Source: Andrena cerasifolii
Taxonomy: Eukaryota > Arthropoda > Insecta > Hymenoptera > Andrenidae
Assembly (NCBI RefSeq): GCF_050908995.1
Contig: NC_135121.1
Span: 7,688,001-7,752,000 of the forward strand
Direction: 5' to 3'
DNA length: 64,000 nt
Shown here in pieces: positions 1 through 13,358 of this stretch. The position numbers were made by a program, and so were the translations under genes. How positions within the stretch are numbered: the stretch's first letter is position 1; each line of letters opens with the position of its first letter. The notes beneath the pieces are model-generated. The model ran no database searches. It saw only the letters and a list, made by a program, of their open reading frames with translations, and was not told the origin of the DNA.

Positions 1-2271
1 TATTATAACTGACGACCTGTCTGTCGCAACTCCAACGCCCGAAAGACACGTCCAAAACGTGCATCACCCGACGCTCAGCCAAATGCGTCGCGACGCCATT
101 TCTGTTTACCCGCGGCTCATCGTAACAGCCCTTGACCACGAATTTTATCGCGCGACATTAGCCGCGTTTTACGAGGAGATCAGTTCGCAGTATCATCCAC
201 AGCCTGCGATGCTCAAAGAGAGAGAGAGGGGGAACGTATCTGGTGCCCCGTTCGTTTTAATAGATCGCGGAGAATACGGTGCGAGTGGAGGTGGCTTGAG
301 CGTGAACCTCGCGCCACGGTAGGATTTATTCTCTTCCCGTGACTATAACTTAGAAGCGAGGGGGTCCCATAGCGGCAGCATTCCTCTCTCGCGTTTCCAA
401 TTTATGGTAATATCGTCCGGCGTGATCTCCGCGGCGGAAGCACGCGCTGCTCGAGCTGATTCCCGATCGCCGGGATAGAGAATCAGTCGGGGCCATTACG
501 ATATTCGGTGGGCTTGTAATGCGGACCATTAGAGAGATCGGAGGGGCCTGCGCGCGCGTATCGAGGGTGCATTCTGGGATGTTGGAGAGGAGATTTACGG
601 TGGACGTCGGCTGGTCGTCGCTCCTCCTTCGAGACACGAAGGCTGCTTTGGCATGAAAATGCCGGCGTTTTCTGGCAGGCGAGCGCGCGCGGGCATTCTT
701 CCGTGCGATTATTCCCGTCGAAACAAGTCGATCCGTCGGATGGAACGCCGTTCGTCTGGCTGGCCGCGACGCCGCGCGGCTCAGCCACCCCGCGCCTCGA
801 TAGATCTTCTCCTCGGGCCGCTGGCTGCCAGGGCTATTCGTCTTTCGTTTCGTTATCCGTGTTACCTTTCGTAATTATCGCGCCGTTAATCTCAGACGGC
901 CGCGGGGGATCCTGTTTCGAGCGACACCTTCGAATTAGTATGTTCAATTGGAGAGGGAGCCGCCGCGGAGGACCTTCTTCCGTTGGCATCGATTGAGATT
1001 AATTGACACGTTGCTTGTCGCCCTGACAATAAGTGGCGACTTAATGATTTGAGGAGAGGCTGAAAAGGGGCTCGGTGGAAACCTCCCCGAGTAGCCTGAA
1101 TACCAAATCACTGAAGCGGGAATGGAGGAATTAAGCTTCGTTTAAATACGACGAAGTAAGTTGCTTATGGATGGACATTTTATTCGGCGTTCTTGCAGCC
1201 TCGCGCTTAATTTATAGAGGACCATTCTGCTGAGTAATGGGGATTTTCGTGGAGCAGCTTGGCGTTTCGGGAAAGAATTCAGCTGGTTGCTATAAATCCG
1301 CGTCGATTCGGTTTTATCTGCTTCTTCATCTCGCCGACGATCGATTTGCATATATTTCGCTTTCAATGAAGGAAAGGACGCTAGTTGGGTGTTCCGGCGT
1401 CGGCGCGCAGATTAAATCTGTTTCGCGCCACGGGATCGATCAACCGATCGTTGACATGATTATTAACCGCGGTTTCACGTGTGCGGCAGAGGAATCGTGC
1501 CCCCGGTGGGGATCCGCCTTTACGAGGGAGGCTGGAAGAATAGAGGCGACAGACGGATCCGATGGCTTGTGTAACACGGTCTCGTAGAGACGAGGAAGAC
1601 TACCGAGTGGCAGGTTCAACGTAATCCGGATTAAAGCATTCCGGAACACCGAAAGCGTTTTAACGCTCTGGCCCTGTTGTCGGTCGACGCGGGGACTTCT
1701 GAGTTTACCTGCCGCGATTTTATCGCTCTGTCACTCGCTTAAGGGGGCCGGCTCATTTCTGTTATGGTCCGAATCGATCGGAGCGTCCCCAGTAAACAAA
1801 CGGACCCTAATGAAACTACCGCGGTCGATAAAAAGAACTTGTACAGAGATGACATCTCCCGGTACTCTGGGCAGACAAATTTTGTATGCATAGTTGCCAC
1901 ATGTTCTGTTCTCTCTGTCTCTGCCGCGCTGTTGCCGTAGATTTGTAGATTTTTATCGAGAAGTCTTGAAGGAATACAGCACGAGAGCTGCGTCTAGCGT
2001 CAGAGCCTCGCTGAACGTAGCAATAATGAAAGATAGAGAGGTCCGGGAGTGTAAGAAGGAAAGATGGAGAGATACAAAACCTGACACAATTTGAACCATC
2101 ATTATTAACGATATTACACATAAAATTCATTTGCAGAATTGAATGCCCGTTTCGTTCAAAGTAGTCCGATTTAAATTATTTTCTGTCAATTTAATAGGCA
2201 GAATCACTTTCATATTGATAAGATGAAAAGTAAAGGAATTCTGTTTCTTCATAATCGGTGATACATCGCCG
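1..2271. other. No gene seen
   Basis: Mixed-composition unique sequence. Several short frames are open on both strands with no splice-consistent or family-like features. Confidence 0.5.
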
Positions 2272-2345
2272 AAAATTATCTTTCGCCGTCGAATAAATTC
2301 ACTTCAAATAAATTCATTCATCCGTGGTGTTTGGAATAAAGATAA
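2272..2345. repeat. Dispersed repeat copy
   Basis: About 70 bp here (attatctttcgccgtcgaat onward to tgtttggaataaagata) recurs almost unchanged at 12718-12790, inside the inverted-repeat element there. Confidence 0.8.
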
Positions 2346-4298
2346 ATCGTGCTATTCGAAGCTTCGAATAACGGATAAACAAAGTATCTTTTATTTGAGT
2401 TTATTTCTTTATTCACCGTGATTCGTTCAAGCTTCTGTGACGACAAAATCGTAATAGGGGAAATGCGGTAACAATGCGATACGACTCTCAATATGTATCG
2501 GCAACTATGTATTCCCTACATTTATCGGCTAGTTTGGATTTCCACCGGTTCTGATGGTACGTGGCACGAATATACCATCAGCGACGGTGACGGAGAATCC
2601 TTGAAGCCTTATTCTGTCATTTCTCGAGTCAGTCACAGTACACGATTCATAAATTCATTATTATTTCAACGTGCGGTGCTTATTAGCATTGAAACGCACC
2701 AGACCACCCTGCACTGATGTGTACTGGAGGCAGCTATACCCTCAAAAACTTCCCTCGTGCCGATTCCAGGACGAAAGTTGGTTGCAACGGTTTGTTTACT
2801 GCATTGCGTATACGTACACGCTTTTCCTAGCTTGGCTTTCCTTCGCTTCGCAATCGGTCTATCAGTGTCTCAGAACCGTGCGCAATAATTGCTTCCATTA
2901 CTGGACAGTGGTATTTTTACAGAAAATTGGGAGAATCCCTCGGTATACCAATTCTACTAGTTCGGTGCAGGAGTTCCTTCGCCTTATCGAACCGAAGTGT
3001 CTACTGGAAATAGAAATATATTCTATGTTTCTTTAAACAAAGTATTTTGCTTTGGTATGTATGACCGTTTGCCACTGTTCTGGTAAAACTAGTTGCGCTA
3101 CTTGGATAATTCTCAGACCATAAGCTTCTCGCTCCACGCATCAACTGTCTACGCGGAAGGAAAGACTTCCCCCGAAGTGACGCGAAGACAAAAGCTTCTC
3201 AGGGTCAGCGGGACCGTTCTCGCGTCTCGTATTTTTATACACTTCTGGAGGGAAACAGACACGCAGGAGTTACGACAGGGTCAATCGAGGGGGGTGAGGG
3301 GAGAAGATTTTTTCCCGTGAAATTGCGCGCGACGGGTAGATGTAGCAGGGTGGCAGGGGGTGGTCAGGTAGAAAAAAGCTGGGCCCCTGGTTGACCATAG
3401 AACAAGGAGGAAGAGCGATGGAGAAGTATGAGGGAAGAGGGAGAAAGGTAGGTGAGCCGAAGTTTGTAAACAGAGGCGGTGTGTACACGGTAGGCTGCAT
3501 CCCCATTATTTTAGGCCGAAGAAATTCTTTGCTATCTGCTTATGGAATCAGCTGCTGGGCCCGGTTCCCTTCTTCTACGCTTCCTCGACGTGCTCACCTG
3601 CCGAGCAGCCGGGATAGAGAGACTGGAGGCTGCGGCCACGGGGCCCCTCTCGGTATATACTTGGGAAAATCCTCCGTGCGCGTCCCGACAAACTAGCCAA
3701 CCGATTTTCAATTTGCTCTGCTGCCGGGGCCCCCTTCACCCACGTCCAAGAAGTTTGCCTTACTGCCTTCTCGGCGGCGTCGAGTAATCCAGAGGCACAG
3801 ACCCCCCTTCCCTCTTCTGTTTGAGGGAGCCGACCCTTTCGCACGGATAATACCGTGCCCCTTTAATTCACAGGTAATCCCGTGAAAGTTCGAAGAGCAA
3901 GTCAAGTTTGCTTCGATTCCAACTGTCTTCTACGTGGACCACCCCTTTGAGGGGTGTCTAATGTACTAAAGTTCTTCAACTGGTGGGGTATATTTCTTGC
4001 AGTTAGTTGGAGGCAGGAAAGCGATCTTCATTGTACGTTAATGATTTAAAGAGAGTATACAGAGGATTATTGGTGGTGGGCAGGGGGTCGGTGGACGAAT
4101 TTATTCTCCCCACGTTGGTAGCATGCATAATGGTAGGCTCTTACTATGCCTCGCCTAGGCTTATTTTATTAAACGATTTTATTCAGCTTCGATCCTCTGT
4201 TTGTTTGTAAATATGTTCGTATGTATGGTTCAAATCTGGCAACTCAAATGTAACCCACTTCCAACTATCCAATTGCCTTGCAACTTTGCAGACGTGCG
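2346..4298. other. No gene seen
   Basis: Unique sequence with a stop-poor + strand segment at 2493-3036 that reads as low-quality hydrophobic peptide and is not supported as coding. Confidence 0.45.
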
Positions 4299-4690
4299 TA
4301 GTTTGGATGACAATACAATATTTCAAAAAAATATTAACCCGCGGGGGTGAATAAATTACCCAGTCATCAATAAATATAACCCATAACCACAAATCCAATC
4401 GACTTGAAACGAGCCACTCGCGTTCCTCACGAAAACGACAAAAAGCCGCTGCATTCGGGACGCTAGTCGCATCGCGATTACCGAAAATACACAATTTATC
4501 GAGAAATGATCCGTCACGTATGTACGAATAGTAAAACTTTGCAGGCGTTCGTAATATATCACCATCAAAATTGTAGTACAAGAAAAGAATTATTCTTCAG
4601 TTTTTAGTGCATTTTAATTTAGTTTTTACTACATTTTTAATAAAACCGTATAACATAATTTTTTTATATATTTTTTTTATTCTCACCATG
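4299..4690. repeat. Chimeric dispersed-repeat patch
   Basis: Bases 4303-4380 match 8308-8393 (tttggatgacaatacaatat, then aacccncgngggtga). Bases 4470-4680 match 12185-12375 (catcgcgatt, aaatacacaattta, attgtagtacaagaaaagaa). The patch is therefore pieced from two families seen elsewhere in this window. Confidence 0.75.
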
Positions 4691-6408
4691 CTTTTCTTAC
4701 GCATTCTGACAATTTCACTCAGTACTACCTCTCCTTGAGAATATTTTGAGGAAGGGAGGCGAGGCGCAGCGTGAGTAGAGGGCAATGCCAACGCCCTTCG
4801 GTCACCGCTAAATTGTTACAAGCGAGGCAAGCTGAAACCTCGTAATAGAGGAAAATCCAGGCGACGCGAGTTTCAATGCGAGTGAGAAAAGGATCGTAGC
4901 GAGAGCCGACCTTAAGTCCTGCGCACGGTTGCAAGTACAAACGCAACCACGTAAGAATCCTCTCGATTCCTCACCCCAGCGTCTTGACCGTCTTTAATCA
5001 AACGCTCGGCGAAGCGAGCGGTGGTCCGGCCGCCCCTCGGCGCTTTCTCTCTCTTTTTTTTCGTTTTTCTAACGCGTCTAATAATATTGTCTCGCGTTTC
5101 TAACGCGACGACGAGCGCGCAATCGGATCGCATCTCCGACCAGAATAGAAGCCCGAAATCTCGGATCCCCGTTGGCTCGGCTTTTAAGCCGGCTTCCTAC
5201 CGGGCTGTTTCTATCTCCCGTTGTCCGCCGTGTCCGCGACGGATATCCACGGGATCCCACTACGCGCGCCTCATGCCCTCGAACCTCCATTCCGACTGGC
5301 TCGTGATCGAGCGTGTCGCTGAAGAATCACTTGTAACGTCGCTGAAAAATCGCCGACCAGGCGGAGAACGATCGCCCAGCCGCGGGCGCGCGGGCAATAA
5401 AGTTGGACCAGAAGGGAACCAGAGGATGCAGGGACGGTTCAGTGGAGCTACAATAGCGAAGCGAATGGTATCTACGGGCCGGGGAACGCGTGGATGGGTT
5501 GGTCACGTGACGTGGAAAATAATAACGTCCTTAAAGTTGCGCCGGGGCGTCGGGCAGTTTGTTTCGTAATTCAGTTTATTGCGCCACATTCGAGGGCATC
5601 GTCTTTCATCGTCCCCCGACGAGCGTGCCAGCTCGAAGGTGGCGGGTGGGTGGCGTGTAATTTGACAACCCCATGGGACACATTATAAAAGAAGACACAC
5701 GGGCGATGGGTTAGGATCGTATCTGTCAAGGAGCGATCGAACGAACAGTCTGTTGCAGTTGCTGCGTTGGCTTTCTCGCTTGGGGAGGGCAAGGGAGGGT
5801 GTCGGTCAGGGATTAGCATAATTCGTAATTTAATTTCCCGATAAATTTGCTATGGCGTCACTCGCCCCGGTCGGCCGAAATGAGATGGTATCGGCTTGCG
5901 CGATTCCACTAATTCGCGTCTAAGTTTATATCGGCCTGGAGAGAGCAGCAAGGGGTCGAGATAGCATCTCCCTTCTGTCTTTCTGTCTCTATCCTTCCTC
6001 CCTCCATCCTCCCTCCCTCCATCCTTCCAATTTCCTTCTCCCTTGCTCCCGTGGCCGCCTCGTAAAATCGGATTATATCGGCTCTGTCGCCCCTGCGTTG
6101 TCGCGCACTTTATTCGAGCCACCACACGATATCGCCCCCCCTCCAACCCTCCTCCTCGCGAACCAGCGGGGTCAGGGTTCGCCGCGACAGTACCCCGTAA
6201 TCACGTTTCTCCTCTAATGACATTCCCCGGGACGATTTCTGCCGATCGCGCGCGACCACTTTAGAGGGGGCTCGACAGTTCTTTTTGTTTTTTATTGTTT
6301 CCACCCTTTAGTGTTTTGGTAGCTGTGTTTTTTGAGAAGGGAACGTGTTACTTAAGAACTTCTCTGTGTAGCATCGAGTGGGGAGTGGCCTCGAGACAAT
6401 AAAGTCTA
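4691..6408. other. No gene seen; GC-rich block
   Basis: A GC-rich stretch at about 4740-5570, then a TATA-like word (tataaaag at about 5685) and the polypyrimidine tract. No adjoining transcript can be supported. Confidence 0.45.
5960..6052. repeat. Polypyrimidine tract
   Basis: About 90 bp of almost pure C/T on the + strand, including repeated cctccctccatcc words. Confidence 0.85.
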
Positions 6409-7437
6409 TGTTTGAGCGGTTTATTTTGAAAGTGGCGTAAGTCCATTTATGTTCGAATCGAGATATTGAAGGGTTTGCGTTGGATTAAATTTAAAAATAT
6501 GGGTAACAGATAACATAGTAGTATAATTTTTGGGGGTTTTCAAGGGTGTGAAATTTATCATCCCAATTAGCATGATTAACATTATTTAAGAAATAATATG
6601 TGTTTGATGGCTATGAATGGACTTATGCCACTTTCAAAATCAATGGAATGACTCTTTCAATTCTTAAGAAAGCACAAGTCCATAGGAAAAGTAAATTTCC
6701 CTTGAAATAAAAATAAATGTATACACTTTTATGTTATAAAATCAAAAAAATATTTAACTTTTATTCTTCCTTAAGTAATTTTTACATTAACATTAATAAT
6801 GTTTTATTATTATTCAGTCTTCTCCAGTTTTTGTATGCGAGAGTGATTTAAAATAATTATGGTGTGCAGGTGGTATATAATATAATAAATCCATTAAGTC
6901 CTTATATTTTAGATTGTGATTGGTCTCGTTTTTTTTCGTCCAAGTCTGTCGTCCAAAATTTTATCTGTTTGCTGTAGTTTTAGTTGCGACTGCTTTATGT
7001 CTCGCAGACATTTGCTTTGTAATATGCAATTAATTCGTTATAAACAAATTATTAACAAATCGCTGTAAATTACAAGGGCATATCCGGAGACCCGTATGAA
7101 TCCGTAAGTGGATCCAAAGTGAAATTTGAGATTAAATTGTTTATAACAAATTCATTGCACATTGATAATTAAATTGCTACCTTGATAATTAAACAGAAAG
7201 CACAATATTTTTCACATCCCATTGTGAGAGTTTCAAATGGATATGGGATTAAGGAACTTTCAAAATAAACTTTTTCATCACTTCATTAACCAGCATATTT
7301 TCGTTTTACAAAATTTTAATGATTTTAAATATATTAGTAACAATTTGCTTCAGAATGCAAAAATGTAACTATTAAGGTAGCTGACTCAATTTTTCTGGAA
7401 AATGGACTTACGCCACTTTCAAAATAAACGGCTCATT
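6409..7437. mobile_element. Mariner-like inverted-repeat element
   Basis: The termini form a near-perfect inverted repeat of about 35 bp (core ttattttgaaagtggcgtaa) flanked by TA at 6407-6408 and 7438-7439. A third internal copy of the terminal word lies at about 6620-6645 in the right-end orientation, which suggests an earlier partial insertion or an internally rearranged copy. The interior is AT-rich with no coding frame. Confidence 0.75.
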
Positions 7438-8308
7438 TAGTGATTATTACTGAACCAGAACCTCACTTCCACGTAGTAGGCTTCTTTAACCTAATCTGCT
7501 CAAGAAGACAGTAACACAATTGATAACACAATTGGATAATCATTTTGAGAGTCAATCGTGTCCCAGAGATTGACAAGGGTCCAATACCTTCCCCGCAGTC
7601 TCCCGTCGTCGCATCCCCTGATCTCTTCTCGCCCCTAAGACCGGGCAGCAATCGCGGGCCCGCTGTTTTGCCGGATCGAAGGTTGCGTCGCCGTTAGGAT
7701 CCTGCGGCCGGGATGCGACCTCGAGGACGCGTCTCCGTTGTTTCTCGTTTTGCCGTCAGATAGAATCTGTCCCGTCCCGCCGTGAAACCGTTCTCCATGG
7801 TCCGTCGTTGCCCGTTTCTGGAAAACGAACGAATCGATCTTGCCGCGAGGCGGGCCCCGGGGTCCCTGCGGAATCCCGAAGGCGAAGCTTATTTACGAAC
7901 TGGCCGATTAATAAAACGAGCCGCGCCTTCGATCATTATCTCCGTGCCGTTTAAAGCGACGGGGCCGTGCGCGCGACGGCTGACGCCATAAAATCGCGGG
8001 CCCCGGCAACGTTTTTCGGGGCCACTTTGCCCGGTCGCTGCGCCGAGCTGTGTTGCCGTCGCGTCTGTACCTGGAACGGGGAAATAATTAAGAATAACAG
8101 CTGTTAAAATTATCCGCCGCTGGATCTCCAACCTTCTCGTCTCCCCCGGTTCCTACCAAATTTCCACGGTCATCCTCGGTTAATTGAAGTCTTTTGGTGG
8201 AGTTATCAAGAGACACGGCAGTATCTCGCGCCAAGTACACGCGCAGCGCGAGACACAGAGTGTCTATGTATATTACGCCACGACCCGCTATCAAGAACCC
8301 TTCGATTT
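7438..8308. other. No gene seen
   Basis: GC-rich unique sequence up to the dispersed-repeat copy that begins at about 8308. Confidence 0.45.
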
Positions 8309-8404
8309 GGATGACAATACAATATATTTAAAAAAAGATAATAACCCCCGAGGAGGTGAAAAAATTATCCGGTCATTAATAAACACTACAAAATGTGTGA
8401 AATC

Positions 8405-9124
8405 TCCACAAAATTACATTTTTCAAAAAAAGGCACAAAAAGTGCGCCAGGTATACGCGCACACGCAGACGAACGAATAAAACTGTCGTAAATTTATTAA
8501 TAGCTATATTTAGCTTTACGAAACTAATAATATACAAAAATCGCGCCAATTATAACAATGGCTATTTACGAAAACAAAAAATGTATTAAATAATATTAAG
8601 CAGATATATTTTTATTTTATACAAATAAATATTTCAAGGCCAATAAATATTTTATTCAAAATACTTGGCGCTGCGCCCCGAATTGGTGTTGCTAAACTGA
8701 ATAAATATGTATAAATTGCATTAATCTTTTAATATATATGTCATAAATATTGCGTTTCTAATATGTATATGTATATGTTGATGTATTTTGAATTGTAACG
8801 GAGTTATTCTAAGTTATTAATACTAAGACAATTAACATTTTTTCGGTTTCGCAGCGCCAAGTATTTTGAATAAAATATTTATTGGTATTGAAATATTTAT
8901 TTGCATAAAATAAAAATATATCAGCTTAATATTATTTCATACATTTCTTGTTTTTACAAAAAGCCGTTGTTATAATTGGCGCAATTTTTGCATATCATTA
9001 GTTTTATAAAGCTAAATATAGCACATTAATAAATTTACGACATTTTTTTTCCTTCGTCTGCGCGCGCGCGTATACTTGGCGCACATTTTTGTGCCTTTTT
9101 TTAAAAAAAATGTAATTTTGTGTA
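8405..9124. repeat. Long fold-back repeat
   Basis: The left arm (about 8405-8675) and right arm (about 8850-9124) are complementary with many small differences, with a loop of about 175 bp. Matching landmarks include aggcacaaaa and gtatacgcgc on the left against their complements at about 9070-9100, and caaaatacttggcgctgcg against its complement at about 8850-8872. No clear target duplication was seen. Confidence 0.8.
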
Positions 9125-10209
9125 GTGTCAATTACGCTGTAAGTGGGGACATTTACACCGTGGCTCCGGCCGGGGGAGGAATGCGCCGCTCGTATTTTTC
9201 GAATGCCCACCCTTTAGTGTTAATGTTCCTCCGCGTGACGAAATTAGAGTTGGGAATTTGCATTGCAATTAGAGCAGGAAGTGGGGTGAGACGGGGCATA
9301 TTCAATTATATTCCACGTTGGAAATCGTCAATGAATATTAAGCCGCTGATATAATTCCTCCAACATCCACCCTCTAATTTATTCGCATGTTCGTTCACAG
9401 AACAAATTGCTCCCTTATCAGGAGTAAAGGGGGAAGGGGCACGGGGGTACGTGCGGATCAGAGCAGCGAGCGTGGTAGGTGCCAGGGCGAGCGCGTCCAC
9501 CGAATAAACGTCTCCTACGCTCGATGAGTCACAAATCCTAATGAAAATAATAATGCCCGAAAGATTCCGTTCTTCGTGGCCGCGCGGCGCAACGCGGATA
9601 AATTTACTGCGCGATCTCTCCTCGGATAAGGCATACCTGGGGACACCTCGTCTCGGGGTTATAGACCCAGCCATGCAACGGGTGGCGAAGAAAGTACCGG
9701 TGGAGACCAGCCTTCGCGCCCCCCTTGACCGATCTCCTCCCCCCGCCTTGTCCCTTGTTGCCTCCTCGTGAGCTACGTGTGTCGTTCCACGTGTGGGATC
9801 CGTCGCGTCTCGTGGAAATAATTCTTGTCCCTCGACGAGAGAACGGGCAGGCTCCCCTGCAACCGGGCCCCAACAACGTGGGGACGAGATTTTCACCTGC
9901 CGAACGGATTTATCGCCGCCTCGAAGGCCAGTCTCCTTTCGGAAGATCACCCTCGCCAGTGACTCGTCTATTTTCCCCGGAGATCCTCCTCCGGGGGCCA
10001 CCTCGCGATCCTGGCGCGGATAATTTCCTGACGATGTGTCGGGGAGATTCCTCTTCCACCGGGATGCAACACCTTCTTCCCATCGTGGAGCGGGGTTTCC
10101 TTCGATTTTGGTGGGTGGATGGCCGAATTCCGAGCCGGGAGAATGTATGCTGTGCGATACGTGTAGTTCAGAGAAACAGAGGCAGATGCTGTGGGACCTT
10201 TCGATACTA
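9125..10209. other. No gene seen; GC-rich block
   Basis: CpG-rich sequence with overlapping stop-poor frames on both strands (for example 9306-10001 minus and 9725-10210 plus), a composition effect. Confidence 0.45.
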
Positions 10210-11044
10210 GGGTAGAGGACCCAATTACTGACACTTTAAGCGTTGACCTTGACATTATCTTGTAGTTTTGTAGTTATGGACTAAATGTATAATGTTGTCC
10301 TTGTTATTTATTATTGTTTAATATGTTTACTTTATGAAAACAATTTACTGAACCTTAAAACTTCGATTTTTATGTATAAAATCATCTCAAAAATATATCT
10401 CGGGATCTATTTCTGACACCCCAATTACTGCCAGCTAACCTAATACTGACACCCCAATTACTGCCAGCCAACCTAATACTGTCGCCCGACTTACTGCTAG
10501 CTAACCTAATACTGCTATCACATTTACTCTCATTTTTTTAAAAATCATAACGTTGGGTATCAGTAATTACGACATGCTGCATTCACATGAGTAGTTATTG
10601 CCATGGTAGTAATACGAAAATGCTTGAAACGCTTGTACCAATCACTGTCACCCAATCAATACGTAAAAAGACTTAATGAATCGTTGAATTTAAATCTTTA
10701 TTACTTTCTACGATGCTTATATTATTTAGAACATAATATTTTTTTTATGTTAATAGCTTAAATATTACAATTACAGCATTTTTTTAACGCCTTGTTTTCT
10801 CTTTCGCTAGTAAAGAAGTCATCGTTTTCACTCTTCTAATATGCGCTTAAAATTTTTCATCGTTTTATTCAAATTATTGAAGAAAAAATTAAGTACTGTT
10901 TTTTGTATCGTATAAATAACAGTTTCAGTTATGTGCTAATTTTTTTTATACATCCTTCATTTCACAAGATTTATTCGTTATTTTACATAAAACAGCTTAG
11001 GATGACAGTAATTGGGTAGGTGGTAGTAATTGGGTCCTTTACCC
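10210..11044. mobile_element. Non-autonomous pogo/Tigger-type element with TA target duplication
   Basis: Terminal inverted repeats GGGTARAGGACCCAATTACT are flanked by TA at 10208-10209 and 11045-11046. The element is 835 bp and has no coding frame. Its left subterminal part (about 10418-10530) holds three to four imperfect copies of a unit of about 34 bp built on ccaattactgccagctaacctaatactg. Subterminal repeats of this kind often serve as transposase binding sites. Confidence 0.8.
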
Positions 11045-12065
11045 TAGACATTTTCCTCGAATCTGAACGACTCGCCTATGGCTCCGCGGAAATTGGAACG
11101 AAGGGTGGTGATTTGCGGCATCCCCGTATTAAAGAAAGCGGACACAAGTGCGCAAAAGTCGAAAGGGGTTGCAACCTCGAAACAAGATAAAATCGTAGGT
11201 TCACGCGAGCCTTCAATACTCTGCGCCTTTTCCGACCACGGTATCTGTCGAAGTAGCAGCGCTGCCCGCCACTTCTGGCCCCTGTTATCAGCTCGGTAGC
11301 CCTGCAGGTCGAACGAATCGGGGACCGGTTCTCGAAAACACCCCGTAGACAAGTGTCGTAGCACTTGCAGTGTCGTATCGCGGCGGGCACGTCTAAACGA
11401 CTTGTAAAACAAGCGCTTAACGATTGCTCGTACCTGGACACGCGGAGATCGTGGAGGAAGGTGGAACAGAGAGGAGGAGAGGGGGAGAGAGGGGGCCCAG
11501 GCGAGAGTTGAGGACCAGAGCCTCCTCTTCTGGTCCCACGTGCTTCTTGCTTCGAGGAGGTCCAGCCCGCTAAATCGAGTTTACGAGACGTCGAGGGCGT
11601 CCCTCTGTCTCTGCTGCTCCACGCGATTCGCTTTATATTCCTATTCTTCCGTCGTTTTTACACGCCCCCTCCCCCTCGCGGGCCCCGGCCACCCTTAATT
11701 CACAGGCAGCAGGGGGAAGGGCAGCACTGTTCTCGGTAGTTTACGCATCGCCGCGGGCATTATCTTAGCCGATATTATTCCGTGCCCCCTATCCTCTTCC
11801 GCTTCGAGTCACTGCGGATCACCTGGACGACGACTATCCGCAGCCGCGAGGGTGTTTCGTTCCGTAATTATATTAGTAGGAGCTCGCTGGAAGGCGACCG
11901 GGGAGTTGCGCACAGGGAATCGCGAGAGCGCGAGTCAGCTCTGCTAAGATCCGCTTGGGATATTAATTGGAATAGGACTGCGACGTGGTTGGCCACCGGG
12001 CATCGTTAACTGTAACGAGGGCCACGACTAGGATTATCGGGGAACGTGAAACGCGGGGATGATTG
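11045..12065. other. No gene seen
   Basis: Moderately GC-rich unique sequence with purine- and pyrimidine-biased patches and no supported exon. Confidence 0.45.
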
Positions 12066-13145
12066 CACTGTCCAACAAAATTGAACTTTCTTTCTGTTCT
12101 GTATATTCAATAGCCGTTTCTTATAGATTTTTGGGCGCTGAAAACGAATCCGCAAAGCGTTTATCGCTATCACCCTCAGTTTTCGAGAAATCGCATCGCG
12201 ATTCCCGTCGTAAATACACAATTTATATCGAGAAATGATTCGTAACGTTCGAATTGGAAAGAAATTGTAGTACAAGAAAAGAATTATTTTTTAGTCTTTA
12301 CTGCATTTTAATTTAGTTTTTAGTGCATTTTTATTAAAATCGTTTAGCATAATTTTTTTTTATATATTTTTTAGCATTATTAGATTAGAAATGTTTCATT
12401 TATATTTAATTATCTAGTGCAGTTCTAGAAATAACCCGATTTATACCGTGTTTGATCTCATTTAAATCTGAAAAATCTCAGCAGTATGTTACTGAAAACG
12501 TTACGTTTTACATTTTATTAATACATAATCCACTGCAAGCAACACTGTATGCCTTTCGAGTCGAGCAGCCCAAGTCCTCGGCTCGAAGAGAGATCGCGCC
12601 GATTCGGATAAACACGCTGCCGAAAGTTGTTCGAAGCCTTCGAATAAAAGTCGAATAAACTACGGATAAAGATGAAAACCTTATTCGACGGTTCGAATAA
12701 ACGTTCTTCATATAAAAAAATTATCTTTCGCCGTCGAATAAATTCACTTCAAATAAATTTATTCATCCGTAGTGTTTGGAATAAAGATACCCTTAGTTCT
12801 GGAAATAAATTTAAAGATGTCTGCAAAAGTGGGTGCATTTCGGGTGTTCTTTTCCCTTTGATCGTTGTTTAAACATACTTAAATGTTCATAATGCACCAA
12901 TAACTTATATCGCTGTATTCGGGAGGGTTCATAGAATAATTTCACGCAACAAGCAACCGAGTAACTATTAATGTCTCGACACAAAAGATATTCAAACTTG
13001 AAAATTTGCAGTTTTTTTTCAAAATCGAATTTCTCAAAAACTGAGAGTGTTGGCGACAAACGGTTTGCGGATTCGTTTTCAGCGCACAAAAATCTATAAG
13101 CAACGGCTATTGAATCTTACAGACCAAAATGGCTGTTGGGCAGTG
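12066..13145. mobile_element. Element with about 130-bp terminal inverted repeats
   Basis: The ends CACTGYCCAACA and TGTTGGGCAGTG start long inverted repeats. The strongest block is attcaatagccgttncttat followed by gcgctgaaaacgaatccgca, seen at about 12108-12155 and complemented at about 13065-13115. The element is about 1,080 bp and has no coding frame. No convincing target duplication flanks it. Parts of it recur elsewhere in the window (2272-2345; 4470-4680). Confidence 0.7.
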
Positions 13146-13358
13146 TTATCGTAAGGATCCTCTGCTATTGCGTCTTCCGCTCGCTGCTGGATTATCCTAG
13201 CTTTTCAGTGCTCTGTAAGCTTAAACAGAATGCAGCACTCTATTTAGGGAGGAAAAGAGGGATCTTGGGGATGCGAGGCTTCTATGGAAACACGTTGTAG
13301 GAAACCTACCCCTTCATTTCCACTATTTTACTGACCAGTTACCAATTCTCTGTTACAG

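Noticed and set aside
2493..3036. Two overlapping + strand frames of 74 and 121 codons
   Set aside because: Low-complexity hydrophobic and Cys/Tyr-rich peptide with no motif and no exon boundaries.
5680..5760. TATA-like promoter (tataaaag)
   Set aside because: No transcript, start site or downstream coding exon could be linked to it.
12066..13145. 8-bp target duplication for the long inverted-repeat element
   Set aside because: The flanks gatgattg and ttatcgta do not match, so no superfamily can be assigned from target-site evidence.
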